Position numbers and translations under genes: made by a program | Part shown: one piece after another, positions 52,431 to 63,008 of the stretch | Layout of the letters: each line of letters opens with the position of its first letter | Numbering within the stretch: the first letter of the stretch is position 1 | Assembly (NCBI GenBank): GCA_026392465.1 | Contig: JAPLCA010000030.1 | Coordinates: 186,001 to 250,000, forward strand | DNA from: Propionibacteriales bacterium | Lineage (GTDB): Bacteria; Actinomycetota; Actinomycetes; Propionibacteriales; Nocardioidaceae | Direction of reading: 5' to 3' | Length of the DNA stretch: 64,000 nt | Notes under the pieces: generated by a model | Told to the model about the DNA's origin: nothing | What the model saw: the letters and a program-made list of their open reading frames with translations, nothing else | Database searches by the model: none

Positions 52431-53605
52431 CGGCCGGCGCCCGGCGACGGCGAGGGCGCGGCGAGCGCGGCGAAGGAGTCGCGCAGCGTCTCCTCGTCGG
52501 GCCCGGCGAGGATCGTCGTGCGCCCGAGGTCCTCGAGCACGACGAACCGGAGCTGGTCACCGCGGGTCTTCTTGTCCAGGCGCATCGCGGCGAGCAGCGG
52601 CGAGAAGGCACCCGCCCACGTGGTCGGCAGCGACAGCGACGACAGCACGTCGCGGTGGCGCTGCACGAGGTCGGCGTCGATGAGCCCGTGCCGGTGCGCC
52701 AGCTCCGCGACGTAGACCATGCCGATGCTGATCGCCTCGCCGTGGCGCACCGTGTACCGCTCCTCGCGCTCGATCGCGTGCCCGAGGGTGTGCCCGTAGT
52801 TCAGGGCCTCACGCCCGATCGAGTCGTCGTCCCCACCGGCACCCCCGCCGGTGCTCTTCGCCGCCCACGGCCCGGCACCCCCGCCGGTCTCGCGCAGGTC
52901 GCCGGCGACGGTCTGCGCCTTCACCCGGATGCCCTTGGCGACGAGCTCGGCCAGGATCGCCGACGTCGGGTCGAGCACGGCGCCGGTCCCGACGCTCTCG
53001 ATGAGCTCCAGGATCGACGGGTCGGCGATGAACCCGCACTTGACCACCTCGGCCAGCCCGCTGCGCAGCTCGGCGGACGGGAGGTCGACCAGCAGGTCGA
53101 GGTCGCACAGGACGCCGACGGGCTCGTGGAACGCGCCCACGAGGTTCTTGCCCGACGCGGTGTTGATGCCCGTCTTGCCGCCGACCGCCGCGTCGACCAT
53201 GCCCAGCACGGTGGTGGAGACGTTGACGAACCGGACGCCACGCAGCCAGCTCGCGGCCACGAAACCGGCCAGGTCGGTCGTCGCCCCGCCGCCGAAGCCG
53301 ACGACGACGTCGGAGCGGGTGAAGCCGGAGCGCCCGAGCACGTCCCAGCAGTACTGCAGGACCTCCGCGTTCTTCGCGGCCTCGCCGTCGGGCACCTCGA
53401 CGAGGTGCACGTCGAGCGCCTGCGTCGCCTGCTGCCGCAGCAGCGTCGAGCGGAGCCGGGCAGCGCGCTCGCGCAGCACCGTCGGGTGCACGATCGCGAC
53501 CCGGCGCACGTCGTCCCCGACGAGCGACGCGAGCTGGTCGCTCACGCCGGAGCCGACGAGGACGTCGTACGGGGCGGACGTCTCGACCCGGATGCGGACG
53601 GTCAT
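52427..53605 (-). CDS. aroB: 3-dehydroquinate synthase with a Gly-rich insertion
   Basis: 392 residues, second step of the shikimate pathway (DAHP to 3-dehydroquinate, NAD- and metal-dependent). Conserved NAD/metal motifs: 'VGFGGGATTDLAGFVAASWLRG' near 105, 'GGKTGINTASGKNLVGAFHEP' near 143, 'GLAEVVKCGF' near 185 and 'LNYGHTLGHAIE' near 268. Between 'GDLRE' and 'REALNYGH', where relatives have 3-4 residues, there are about 25 (GGGAGPWAAKSTGGGAGG...). This is encoded by the 40-bp dispersed element plus a second copy of a 16-bp palindrome. The insertion is in the loop before the metal-binding helix. Confidence 0.95.
   Translation of the reverse strand: MTVRIRVETSAPYDVLVGSGVSDQLASLVGDDVRRVAIVHPTVLRERAARLRSTLLRQQATQALDVHLVEVPDGEAAKNAEVLQYCWDVLGRSGFTRSDVVVGFGGGATTDLAGFVAASWLRGVRFVNVSTTVLGMVDAAVGGKTGINTASGKNLVGAFHEPVGVLCDLDLLVDLPSAELRSGLAEVVKCGFIADPSILELIESVGTGAVLDPTSAILAELVAKGIRVKAQTVAGDLRETGGGAGPWAAKSTGGGAGGDDDSIGREALNYGHTLGHAIEREERYTVRHGEAISIGMVYVAELAHRHGLIDADLVQRHRDVLSSLSLPTTWAGAFSPLLAAMRLDKKTRGDQLRFVVLEDLGRTTILAGPDEETLRDSFAALAAPSPSPGAGR
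52847..52886 (+). repeat. 40-bp intragenic dispersed element, copy 3 (in aroB)
   Basis: Plus strand GCCGGTGCTCTTCGCCGCCC then ACGGCCCGGCACCCCCGCCG. The last 20 bases are identical to the pyrB copy except the first. Locally the 16-mer CCGGCACCCCCGCCGG occurs twice (52836-52851 and 52872-52887, 36 bp apart). It is antisense to aroB. Confidence 0.85.
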
Positions 53606-54117
53606 GGGGTGGCGTTCTCCTGGATCAGCTGGTGGATGCGGGCGGCGACGTCCTCGGCGGTGAGGTCGTCGGTGACGACGGTGTGCGTGGCGAGGTCCTC
53701 GTAGACCGGGCGGCGCGCGTCCAGCAGCGCCTTCATGGTCGCGCGGACGTTGCCGAGGAGCAGCGGCCGGTTCGTGCCGAGGCCGACGCGCTGCGCCGCT
53801 GCGGACAGGCTAACGTCGAGGAAGACGACGCGGTGGTCCCGCAGCAGCTCCTGGGTGCGGGCGTGCAGGACGGCACCACCACCCAGCGCCAGCACGCCGT
53901 CGTGCTCCTGCAGCGCGGCTGCGACCGCGGCGGCCTCGAGCTCACGGAAGTGCGCCTCGCCGTGCTCGACGAACAGGTCCTGCACGCTGGCGCCCGTCGA
54001 GCGCTCCACGTCGACGTCGGTGTCGCGCACCGACGTGCCGAGCCGGTCGGCGAGGTGGTGCGCCACCGTCGTCTTGCCGGCCCCGGGTGCGCCGACGAGC
54101 ACGACGACCGGCGTCAC
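53602..54117 (-). CDS. aroK: Shikimate kinase
   Basis: 171 residues. P-loop 'GAPGAGKTT' near residue 8, shikimate-binding '[11 protein letters not shown]' near 33 and 'LGGGAVL' near 79, and the lid '[29 protein letters not shown]' near 115. It phosphorylates shikimate with ATP. GTG start in a 4-base overlap with aroC and 4-base overlap with aroB, so aroC-aroK-aroB-pepQ-efp-nusB are translationally chained. Confidence 0.96.
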   Translation of the reverse strand: MTPVVVLVGAPGAGKTTVAHHLADRLGTSVRDTDVDVERSTGASVQDLFVEHGEAHFRELEAAAVAAALQEHDGVLALGGGAVLHARTQELLRDHRVVFLDVSLSAAAQRVGLGTNRPLLLGNVRATMKALLDARRPVYEDLATHTVVTDDLTAEDVAARIHQLIQENATP

Positions 54118-55319
54118 CGGTACCTCAGGTGCTCGCGGTACGCCTCGACGTTGCGCCGGACCTCCTCGACGGAGTCGCCGCCGAACTTCTCGGTGATCGC
54201 GTCGGCGACGACCAGCGCCACCATCGCCTCGGCGACGATGCCCGCCGCGGGCACGGCGCACACGTCCGAGCGCTGGTGGTGGGCGCGCGTCTCCTCGCCG
54301 GTGCTGACGTCGACGGTGCGCAGGGCACGCGGCACGGTGGCGATGGGCTTCATCGCGGCGCGCACGCGCAGCAGCTCACCCGTCGTCATGCCGCCCTCGG
54401 TCCCGCCGGAGCGGCCGGACGTCCGCCGCACCGTGAGGCGGCCGTCGGCCGAGCCGTCGGGCTCCTCGGCGGGCACGATCTCGTCATGCGCCGCGGACCC
54501 GCGCGTGCGGGCGAGCTCGAAGCCGTCGCCGACCTCGACGCCCTTGATGGCCTGGATGCCCATGAGCGCCGCCGCGAGACGTGCGTCGAGGCGCCGGTCC
54601 CAGTGGGTGTACGAGCCGAGTCCGGGCGGCAGCCCCTCGACGACGACCTCGACGACGCCGCCGAGCGTGTCGCCGTCCTTGTGGGCGGCGTCGACCTCGG
54701 CCACCATCGCCGCGCTGGTCGCGGCGTCGAAGCAGCGCACCGGGTCGGCATCGAGCGCCTCCACGTCGGAGTACTGGGGCACGAGTCCGGCCGGGGCGGT
54801 GACCGTGCCGAGCTCCACGACGTGCGACAGGACCGTCGCACCCGTCGTCTGCTCGACGAACTTGGCCGCCACCTCGCCCAGCGCGACGCGTGCGGCGGTC
54901 TCGCGGGCGCTGGCCCGCTCGAGGACGGGACGCGCCTCGTCGAAGCCGTACTTCTGCATGCCCGCGAGGTCGGCGTGGCCGGGGCGCGGACGCGTGAGCG
55001 GGGCCCCGCGCTTGAGGCCGTCGAGCACCTCGGGATCGACGGGGTCGGCCGCCATGACCTGCTCCCACTTCGGCCATTCGCTGTTGCCGATCCGCAGGGC
55101 GACCGGGCTGCCCATCGTCACGCCGTGACGGAGTCCGCCGATGACCTCAAGCTCGTCGGCCTCGAAGCTCATGCGGGCGCCGCGGCCGTAGCCGAGACGA
55201 CGACGCGCCAGCGCGTCCTGGACGTCCTTGCTGGTCACGTGCACGCCGGCGGGAAGTCCCTCGAGGATCGCGACGAGCGCAGGTCCGTGGGACTCACCGG
55301 CAGTCAGCCATCGAAGCAT
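54114..55319 (-). CDS. aroC: Chorismate synthase
   Basis: 401 residues from the ATG at 55319 ([12 protein letters not shown], the conserved start); an ATG three codons earlier (55328) is equally possible, and neither has a good Shine-Dalgarno. Reduced-FMN-dependent enzyme forming chorismate from EPSP. Motifs: 'GESHG', '[15 protein letters not shown]' near 40, '[13 protein letters not shown]' near 115, '[12 protein letters not shown]' near 140 and '[13 protein letters not shown]' near 300. Divergent from the guanidine riboswitch and exporter. Confidence 0.96.
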   Translation of the reverse strand: MLRWLTAGESHGPALVAILEGLPAGVHVTSKDVQDALARRRLGYGRGARMSFEADELEVIGGLRHGVTMGSPVALRIGNSEWPKWEQVMAADPVDPEVLDGLKRGAPLTRPRPGHADLAGMQKYGFDEARPVLERASARETAARVALGEVAAKFVEQTTGATVLSHVVELGTVTAPAGLVPQYSDVEALDADPVRCFDAATSAAMVAEVDAAHKDGDTLGGVVEVVVEGLPPGLGSYTHWDRRLDARLAAALMGIQAIKGVEVGDGFELARTRGSAAHDEIVPAEEPDGSADGRLTVRRTSGRSGGTEGGMTTGELLRVRAAMKPIATVPRALRTVDVSTGEETRAHHQRSDVCAVPAAGIVAEAMVALVVADAITEKFGGDSVEEVRRNVEAYREHLRYR

Positions 55320-55430
55320 GGGGGTCATTGTGTCAGGAGCCGTCCTGCCGGGGCCGAGGCGCCCGTCCCCGTGGACCCGGGCGGGCGTCCGCTCCGTCGT
55401 GCGATCATGGCCGCGCCCCCTCCCTGGGGG

Positions 55431-55475
55431 CTCGGACGAGGCTGCCGTACCCGACCAGCGCAAAGACGGCAGGTC
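55431..55475 (+). ncRNA. Guanidine-III (ykkC-III) riboswitch
   Basis: The 45-nt RNA matches the class motif for motif. TCGG (55432-55435) pairs with CCGA (55451-55454), ACGAGG follows the first strand, CTGCCGT (55442-55448) pairs with ACGGCAG (55466-55472), and the bridge ACCCG...CAAAG lies between. This is the small pseudoknot aptamer for guanidinium. AGGAG (55476-55480) follows immediately, so ligand binding probably frees the ribosome binding site of the exporter gene 12 bases on. Confidence 0.88.
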
Positions 55476-55486
55476 AGGAGCCTGTC

Positions 55487-55801
55487 ATGTCCTGGATCGT
55501 GCTCGTGGGGTCCGGCGTCCTCGAGGCGGTGTGGGCCACGGCCCTCGGCCGCTCGGAGGGCCTCAGCCGTCTCGCGCCCACCATCGTGTTCGCCGTCGCG
55601 CTCGTGACCAGCATGGTCGGGCTCGCGTGGGCCATGCGCGAGCTGCCGACCGGCACGGCGTACGCGGTGTGGGTCGGCATCGGCGCGACCCTCACCGCCG
55701 CGTGGGCGATGGCGCAGGGCGACGAGCCGTTGTCGGTGGCCCGGGTGCTGTGCCTGCTCGCGGTCGTCGGCGGCATCGTCGGCCTCAAGCTGACCCACTG
55801 A
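55487..55801 (+). CDS. gdx: SMR-family guanidinium exporter (Gdx/SugE type)
   Basis: 104 residues, four transmembrane helices, forming dual-topology dimers. E13 and W16 (residues 'VLEAVWATALG') are the substrate-coupling pair of Gdx-Clo; 'ELPTGTAYAVWVGIGATLTAAW' is helix 2-3 with the conserved 'GTAYAVW' core. The guanidine-III riboswitch directly upstream makes guanidinium export by proton antiport the likely function, rather than general drug efflux. ATG with AGGAG 6 bases upstream. Convergent with the prepilin peptidase gene. Confidence 0.93.
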   Translation: MSWIVLVGSGVLEAVWATALGRSEGLSRLAPTIVFAVALVTSMVGLAWAMRELPTGTAYAVWVGIGATLTAAWAMAQGDEPLSVARVLCLLAVVGGIVGLKLTH

Positions 55802-55836
55802 GCCGACCTCGCGCGACCTCTCGCCGGGCGGCGGGG

Positions 55837-56544
55837 TCAGCCGTGCACGAGCGCGGCGAGCGGCGGGCCGAGGAACGCGCCGACCAGGAGGTAGGGGCCG
55901 AAGGCGAACGGGTCGCGTCGGCCGATGCGACCCGTCCGGTAGAGGACCACGCCCGCGACGGCGCCGACGACGAAGCCCGCGTAGGTGCCGTAGAGCGTCG
56001 CGCTCGGTCCGACCGCGCCGAGGAGCAGTCCCATGAGGGCAGCGAGCCGGACGTCGCCGAAGCCGAAGGGCTGGCGGACCCAGCGGCCCAGCGCGTAGAC
56101 GGCACGGAACACCGCGAAGACGGCGACGTTGCCGACGAGCCCCCTCAGCAGGATGCCGAGGTCGTCGGCCAGCAGCGCCGCGAGCGCGACGAGCGCGAGG
56201 CACGCGGCGTGCAGCGGCAGCGTGAGGAGGTACGGCAGCAGGCGGGTGCGCAGGTCGATCCACGCCAGCCAGCTGCCCGCGCCCGCGAACGCGGTCCACG
56301 CCGGCAGCAGCCACTGCTCGTCCAGACCGGGCGCGGCCACCAGGACCAGCAGCGCGGACGTCAGCGCCAGCCCCGGCGCGAGGTGCCGGCGGCGGGCGAG
56401 GTCGACGTACGGGACCTTGGGCGGCTCGTCCGGGTCGTCCTCAGGATGCGGCGCGGGCTCGGGCAGCCGGGCGATCGCGACCGGGCCGAGGGCTCCCAGG
56501 ATCCCGGCGCCCAGGGCGGCAGCCACGACGTACGCGATGTCCAC
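55837..56544 (-). CDS. Prepilin peptidase (A24 family)
   Basis: 235 residues with about 7 helices. The two catalytic aspartates are in 'WLAWIDLRTRLLP' (near residue 97) and 'PFGFGDVRLAALMG' (GxGD, near 163). It removes leader peptides of type IV pilin-like (Tad/Flp) proteins at the membrane. It lacks the N-terminal methylase/cysteine domain of PilD, as in other actinobacteria. It sits between the convergent exporter and aroE; no pilin genes are in the window. Confidence 0.9.
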   Translation of the reverse strand: MDIAYVVAAALGAGILGALGPVAIARLPEPAPHPEDDPDEPPKVPYVDLARRRHLAPGLALTSALLVLVAAPGLDEQWLLPAWTAFAGAGSWLAWIDLRTRLLPYLLTLPLHAACLALVALAALLADDLGILLRGLVGNVAVFAVFRAVYALGRWVRQPFGFGDVRLAALMGLLLGAVGPSATLYGTYAGFVVGAVAGVVLYRTGRIGRRDPFAFGPYLLVGAFLGPPLAALVHG

Positions 56545-56553
56545 GCCCGCAGA

Positions 56554-57387
56554 CTATGCGCTCGCGAGGACCTCCAGCGCCGCCCCGCGCACGACGTCGA
56601 CGTCGACCGACGCACCCGTCATCAGGAGCAGCTGCAGCACCGCCTGGTGCGCCAGGAGGTCCAGACCGGTGACGACCGGGAGGCCCGCTGCTCGCGCAGC
56701 GACGCTCAGACGCGTCGGCCAGGGGTCGTAGACGACGTCGAAGACCGCGGCCGCGCCGGCGGCCCAGGCGTCAGCCCGCTCCCCCGCGACGGCCTCGGGC
56801 ACGGTGGAGACGAGCAGGTCGACCGTCCCGGGCAGGGTCGCGGCGTCGAGCACGCGGACGTCCAGGCCCGCGTCGTGGATCGACGCGACCGTCTCCTCGG
56901 CCCGGCCGGCGTCCCGCACGACGAGCTCGACCCGCCCGGCGCCCAGGCCCGCCACCGCATGCGCGACGGACGCTGCCGTCGCACCCGCCCCGAGGATGCG
57001 GACGACCGGCACGTCGACCACGCCGGCCTCCGAGAGCGCGGCCCGCGCGCCGGGGACGTCGGTGTTGTCGGCGCGCACGTGGCGACCGTGCGGACCGTCC
57101 TCCAGCAGCAGGGTGTTGGCCCCGCCCGCGACGCGCGCGACGTCGGTGGCGCTGTCGGCGAGGTCGAGCGCGTCGCGCTTGTGCGGTGCCGTGACCGCCA
57201 GCGCCCGCCACGAGGAGTCGAGCGCGCCGACGTGCTCGCGCAGCCCACCGGGGGCGACGTCGACGGCCTCGAAGGTCCAGTCGAGCCCGAGCACCGCGTA
57301 CGCGGCCCGGTGCATCGTGGGCGACAGGGAGTGCGCGACCGGGTGGCCGACGACGGCGCAGCGCCGCCCCGAGCCGTGGTCAGCCAC
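56554..57387 (-). CDS. aroE: Shikimate dehydrogenase
   Basis: 277 residues. Substrate-binding 'HPVAHSLSPTMHRAAY' is near residue 15, the catalytic Lys in 'APHKRDAL' near 66 and Asp in 'NTDVPGAR' near 108. The NADP-binding 'RILGAGATAASVAHAVAGLG' is near 125-144. Reduces 3-dehydroshikimate to shikimate. Its start overlaps the end of mltG by 8 bases. The order mltG-aroE matches other actinobacteria. Confidence 0.94.
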   Translation of the reverse strand: MADHGSGRRCAVVGHPVAHSLSPTMHRAAYAVLGLDWTFEAVDVAPGGLREHVGALDSSWRALAVTAPHKRDALDLADSATDVARVAGGANTLLLEDGPHGRHVRADNTDVPGARAALSEAGVVDVPVVRILGAGATAASVAHAVAGLGAGRVELVVRDAGRAEETVASIHDAGLDVRVLDAATLPGTVDLLVSTVPEAVAGERADAWAAGAAAVFDVVYDPWPTRLSVAARAAGLPVVTGLDLLAHQAVLQLLLMTGASVDVDVVRGAALEVLASA

Positions 57388-58507
57388 CGCAGGAGCCGGC
57401 GCCGTAGACCTTCTGGCAGTCGGCGGTGTGCTTCGCGAAGCTCGTGTTGAAGATCGTCACGCCCTGCTTGTCGGCGAAGAAGTACAGCCAGTCGCCCTGC
57501 GCCGGGTTCAGAGCGGCCTCGATGGTCTTCTCGCCGGGCGAGCCGATCGGCCCGGGCGGCAGGCCGGTGTTCTGGTACGTGTTGTACTCCGACGGGTTCG
57601 CGCGCTCCTCCGGCGTGGTCCAGACGTCGCCCTCGCGCTTGCTCACGTACGACACGGTCGAGTCGAGCTGCAGCGGCATGCCGTCGGCGATGCGGTTGTA
57701 GAGCACCCGCGCGACCTTGGGGTAGTCCTCGTCGCGGGCGGCCTCGTACTCGAGGATGCTGGCGACCGTCAGCACGTCCTCCTTCGAGAGCCCGAGCGCC
57801 TTCGCACGCGTGTCGATGTCGAGGTCGTTCTCGACGTCGAGGGTCTTCTTGACCATCTGCTGCAGCAGCTGCAGCGCCGTGGTCCCGGGCTCGACCGTGT
57901 AGGTGGCGGGGTACAGGTAGCCCTCGGGGTTGCCGTTCGCCTCCGGCGGGAGGCCGAGCTCGCTCGGGTCGTCGAGCACCTTCGTCACGTCGGCCTCGCG
58001 GATCTCCGAGCCGGCGGCGATCGCCTTGACGATCTGCCCGACCCTGGACCCCTCGGGGATGACGACGCGGCCCTCGACGCGGTTGGACGTGTCCGTCAGG
58101 CCGTCCAGGGCCGCCGCCGCCGACATCTTGCGGCGCAGCTGGTAGAAGCCGGGCTGGATGGTGGAGAACCGGTCGTCGTTGAGCGAGAGCTGGTAGAACG
58201 CCTCCGCGGACTTGACGACGTCCTGCTTGGCGAGGATGCGGGCCATGGCCTGCCCGTCCGCGCCGGACGGGATCTCCACGACGACCTCGCCGCTCCCCCG
58301 GCCCGTGTAGTCCTGCGGACCATTCAGGTAGGTGCCGGCCTTGTCCCAGAGGACCTTGCCACCGAAGACGAGGCCGCCGAGCAGCGCGAGCACGAGGATG
58401 ATCCGTCCCCAGCGCGGACCTCGCCGCGGGGCGCGTCGGCCTCCGGGGCGGGTCGCGCGACGGTCGCCCGGCTCGCTGCCGAGGATGTCGAGTCCGCTGT
58501 CGCTCAC
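57380..58507 (-). CDS. mltG: Endolytic transglycosylase MltG (YceG)
   Basis: 375 residues, bitopic. A basic cytoplasmic N-terminus of about 35 residues precedes one transmembrane helix (IILVLALLGGLVFGG). The extracellular YceG domain has the catalytic Glu in 'LTVASILEYEAARDEDYPKVARVLYNRI' near residue 235 and the conserved 'YNTYQNTGLPPGPIGSPGEKTIEAALNPA' near 320. It ends nascent glycan strands by cleaving lipid-linked chains. The last residues include two Cys. Between ruvX (7-base gap) and aroE. Confidence 0.95.
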   Translation of the reverse strand: MSDSGLDILGSEPGDRRATRPGGRRAPRRGPRWGRIILVLALLGGLVFGGKVLWDKAGTYLNGPQDYTGRGSGEVVVEIPSGADGQAMARILAKQDVVKSAEAFYQLSLNDDRFSTIQPGFYQLRRKMSAAAALDGLTDTSNRVEGRVVIPEGSRVGQIVKAIAAGSEIREADVTKVLDDPSELGLPPEANGNPEGYLYPATYTVEPGTTALQLLQQMVKKTLDVENDLDIDTRAKALGLSKEDVLTVASILEYEAARDEDYPKVARVLYNRIADGMPLQLDSTVSYVSKREGDVWTTPEERANPSEYNTYQNTGLPPGPIGSPGEKTIEAALNPAQGDWLYFFADKQGVTIFNTSFAKHTADCQKVYGAGSCGG

Positions 58508-58514
58508 GTAGACC

Positions 58515-58961
58515 TCAGATCGTCTCGCCCGGGGCGCTACCCCGGGTCCGTTCGGTGTCCAGGGCGGTCTGCAGGATCACCGCGGCCGCGGTCTGGTCGA
58601 TCACCTGACGTCGTTTCCGTCCCGGACGCCCGCCCTCACGGAGCAGGCTGTCGGCAGTCATCGTAGACATGCGCTCGTCGAACAGCCGGACAACCCGCGG
58701 ATCGGCGGCCTCGCGCAGACCTGCCGCGAACCCGCGGACCTTCACCGCGGCAGGCCCCTCGCGACCGTTCAGCGACACCGGCAGACCGACGACCAGCTCG
58801 AACGCGTCGACCTCCTCGGCCAGGGCCACCAGCCGCGCGACCGCGTCCGGTCCGGCGGCCACCGTCTCGAGCGGCGTGGCGACGAGACCGTCGGGATCGC
58901 ACACGGCGACCCCGATGCGGACGTCGCCGACGTCGACGCCGAGCCGACGGCCCCTCCTCAT
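58515..58961 (-). CDS. ruvX: Holliday junction resolvase-like RuvX (YqgF)
   Basis: 148 residues, RNase H fold. The acidic residues are in 'VDVGDVRIGVAVCDPDG' (near 10) and near 'DERMSTMTADSLL' (about 107); 'VGLPVSLNGREGPAA' is near 60. Thought to process 16S rRNA ends or branched DNA. Its start lies in three tandem 14-bp units, each offering ATGAGGA, so start choice and ribosome binding site are repeated; the last ATG (58961) gives the conserved RRLGVDVG start. Confidence 0.93.
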   Translation of the reverse strand: MRRGRRLGVDVGDVRIGVAVCDPDGLVATPLETVAAGPDAVARLVALAEEVDAFELVVGLPVSLNGREGPAAVKVRGFAAGLREAADPRVVRLFDERMSTMTADSLLREGGRPGRKRRQVIDQTAAAVILQTALDTERTRGSAPGETI

Positions 58962-58998
58962 CGGCCCGTCCTCATCGGCCCGTCCTCATCGGCCCTCC
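58957..58998. repeat. 14-bp tandem repeat over the ruvX start
   Basis: CTCATCGGCCCGTC occurs twice exactly (58957-58970, 58971-58984) and a third time with changes at its end (58985-58998). On the RNA each unit supplies GAGGA plus ATG. This makes up nearly all of the space between the alaS stop (59000) and ruvX. Confidence 0.9.
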
Positions 58999-58999
58999 G

Positions 59000-61545
<2,546 letters not shown>

Positions 61546-61546
<1 letters not shown>

Positions 61547-61848
61547 CAGGGGTGGTCTCTCTCGTCGGGGAGGTCGGGGGCTGCGTCGTCGAGCGGGGCG
61601 ACGGTCGCGGCCGGGCCGAGGGGCTCGGGGTGGGGGTCGTCGGCGGCGAGCTCGCGGGCGAACCGGTGCTCGGCGGTGGTCATGCCGTCGCGGACCTCGT
61701 CGGCGAAGGCGCGGACGCCGGTGCCGAGCGCGGCGGCCTGGTCGATGAGCCCGGGCATCGACACCCGGTAGGCGGCCCGCCGTGCCTTGACGCTCGCGTA
61801 CACGCCGGCGGCGGAGCCGGCGACGAACCAGATCAGTCGGGGGTTCAT
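61546..61848 (-). CDS. Small membrane-anchored protein (DUF6167-like position)
   Basis: 100 residues from the ATG at 61848 (GGGGGAG upstream). One N-terminal hydrophobic helix (LIWFVAGSAAGVYASV) is followed by a basic stretch and an acidic, Pro-rich tail. The same kind of small gene lies directly upstream of alaS in many actinobacteria, where it is uncharacterised. Its stop overlaps the alaS start by one base, and its start overlaps the gene upstream by 4 bases. Confidence 0.8.
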
Positions 61849-62369
61849 CGCTCCCCCAGCCACTGGTCGGCGGGTGCGGTGGGCAGCGCCGACGCGTGTG
61901 CAGCGCGGGCGGCGCGACGTCCGGCGCGCAGCCGCTCACGTCGACGTCCGCGGTACTCGCGTCGCATCAGCGCGCTGATCCGGTCGCGGCTCTCGGGGCG
62001 CAGCGCGTGCGCGAGGCCCTCGGCGACGACGGCGAGCCGCACCTGCGGACGGCTCAGCGTGGCGGCGACGACCTGGTCCTGCGTGGGCGGGACGACGACG
62101 CGCCCCTCCACGACGCGGGGCGCGAGCGCACCGGACCGCTCCGGCGCCGGCAGGTCGGGCTGTCGTGTGCGCTCGACCCGCACGAGGTCGCTGGAGACGA
62201 CGACGGGCGGGGCGTCGTCCCGGCCCACAGGCTGGGGAGACGGTGCCGGCGGTGCGGCGGCGGGACCGCGGGCGACCCGACGGGCGGCGAGGACCGCCAC
62301 GACGGCAGCGACCACGGTCACGACCGCGAGCACCGCGGTGGCGACGAGGACGACGACGTCGGAGGGCAT
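61845..62369 (-). CDS. Single-pass membrane protein with basic C-terminus (DUF948-type position)
   Basis: 174 residues from the ATG at 62369. One transmembrane helix (residues 5-30, VVVLVATAVLAVVTVVAAVVA), a Pro-rich linker, then a region with 'VVVPPTQDQVVAATLSRPQVRLAVVAEGLAHALRPESRDRISALMRREYRGRRR' and a strongly basic end. It occupies the place of the DUF948-like gene before alaS in streptomycetes, but I cannot confirm the family by eye. Upstream lies repeat copy C, then rarA. Confidence 0.75.
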   Translation of the reverse strand: MPSDVVVLVATAVLAVVTVVAAVVAVLAARRVARGPAAAPPAPSPQPVGRDDAPPVVVSSDLVRVERTRQPDLPAPERSGALAPRVVEGRVVVPPTQDQVVAATLSRPQVRLAVVAEGLAHALRPESRDRISALMRREYRGRRRERLRAGRRAARAAHASALPTAPADQWLGER

Positions 62370-62567
62370 GGTGTCGAGGTTACTAGGAACGACGGGGTCG
62401 CTCCCGCGTGGGAGACGGGGTGCTGTCCTCGTGCGCGTCGAGTCCGGTGGTCGACACGGGGTCGCCCGCCCCTGCGGTCCGGCGCGAGGGGTACCGGGGC
62501 TCCGGGCGGGCTGGGGCGTGGTGCCTGGAGCGTCTGGTCCCGCGGCTGCGCAGCGCGACGGGGGTCT

Positions 62568-62955
62568 CGACCCGCTGGTGCGCTGCCTCGGCTCACGCTG
62601 GGGTCGGCCTCCGAAAGGCCTCGACCGCGCGGCTGGGCAGGGGCCGGGTCGGGTTCTCGGGGTGTGGCGGGGCCTGGGGTGACGCAGGATTCTGCGTTCG
62701 TGCGTGCTGAATCGAAGGCTTCTGCGTTGGCGACGGGATCCGGACACGAACGCATCATCGTGAGGCCCTGAGCGCACGAAGGAAGAATCGTGCGTCACCC
62801 GAACGCCCAGCCGCGCCCCGAGACCCCGGACCGGGTCCCGCCCAGCCGCCCGGTCGAGGCCCCTTCACAGGCCACCCCCAGCGCCAACCGAGGCAGCGCA
62901 CCAGCAGGACGAGACCTCCGCGAACTTCGCAGCAGCAGGACGAGACCGCCGCAGG
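62568..62955. repeat. Long palindromic intergenic repeat, copy C (with both outer arms)
   Basis: This lies in the gene-free stretch 62370-63008. The left outer arm begins GTCTCGACCCGCTGGTGCGC. The right outer arm, read on the other strand, begins GTCTCGTCCTGCTGGTGCGC, and the two stay alignable for roughly 110 bases. The core (about 62681-62800) has GATTCTGCGTTCG and GGCTTCTGCGTTGGCGACGGGATCC as in copies A and B, but its right half is worn. A 15-bp CAGCAGGACGAGACC-type unit is duplicated at the right edge. The bases outside it (62370-62567) show nothing I recognise. Confidence 0.85.
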
Positions 62956-63008
62956 CAACGCACCACCGGGCGGCGGCATCGGCAGACTGACCCGAGCGGG
63001 ATCCGGGC

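Noticed and set aside
61849-62369. T-box leader for alaS
   Set aside because: The upstream space is coding (two small genes); no T-box sequence.
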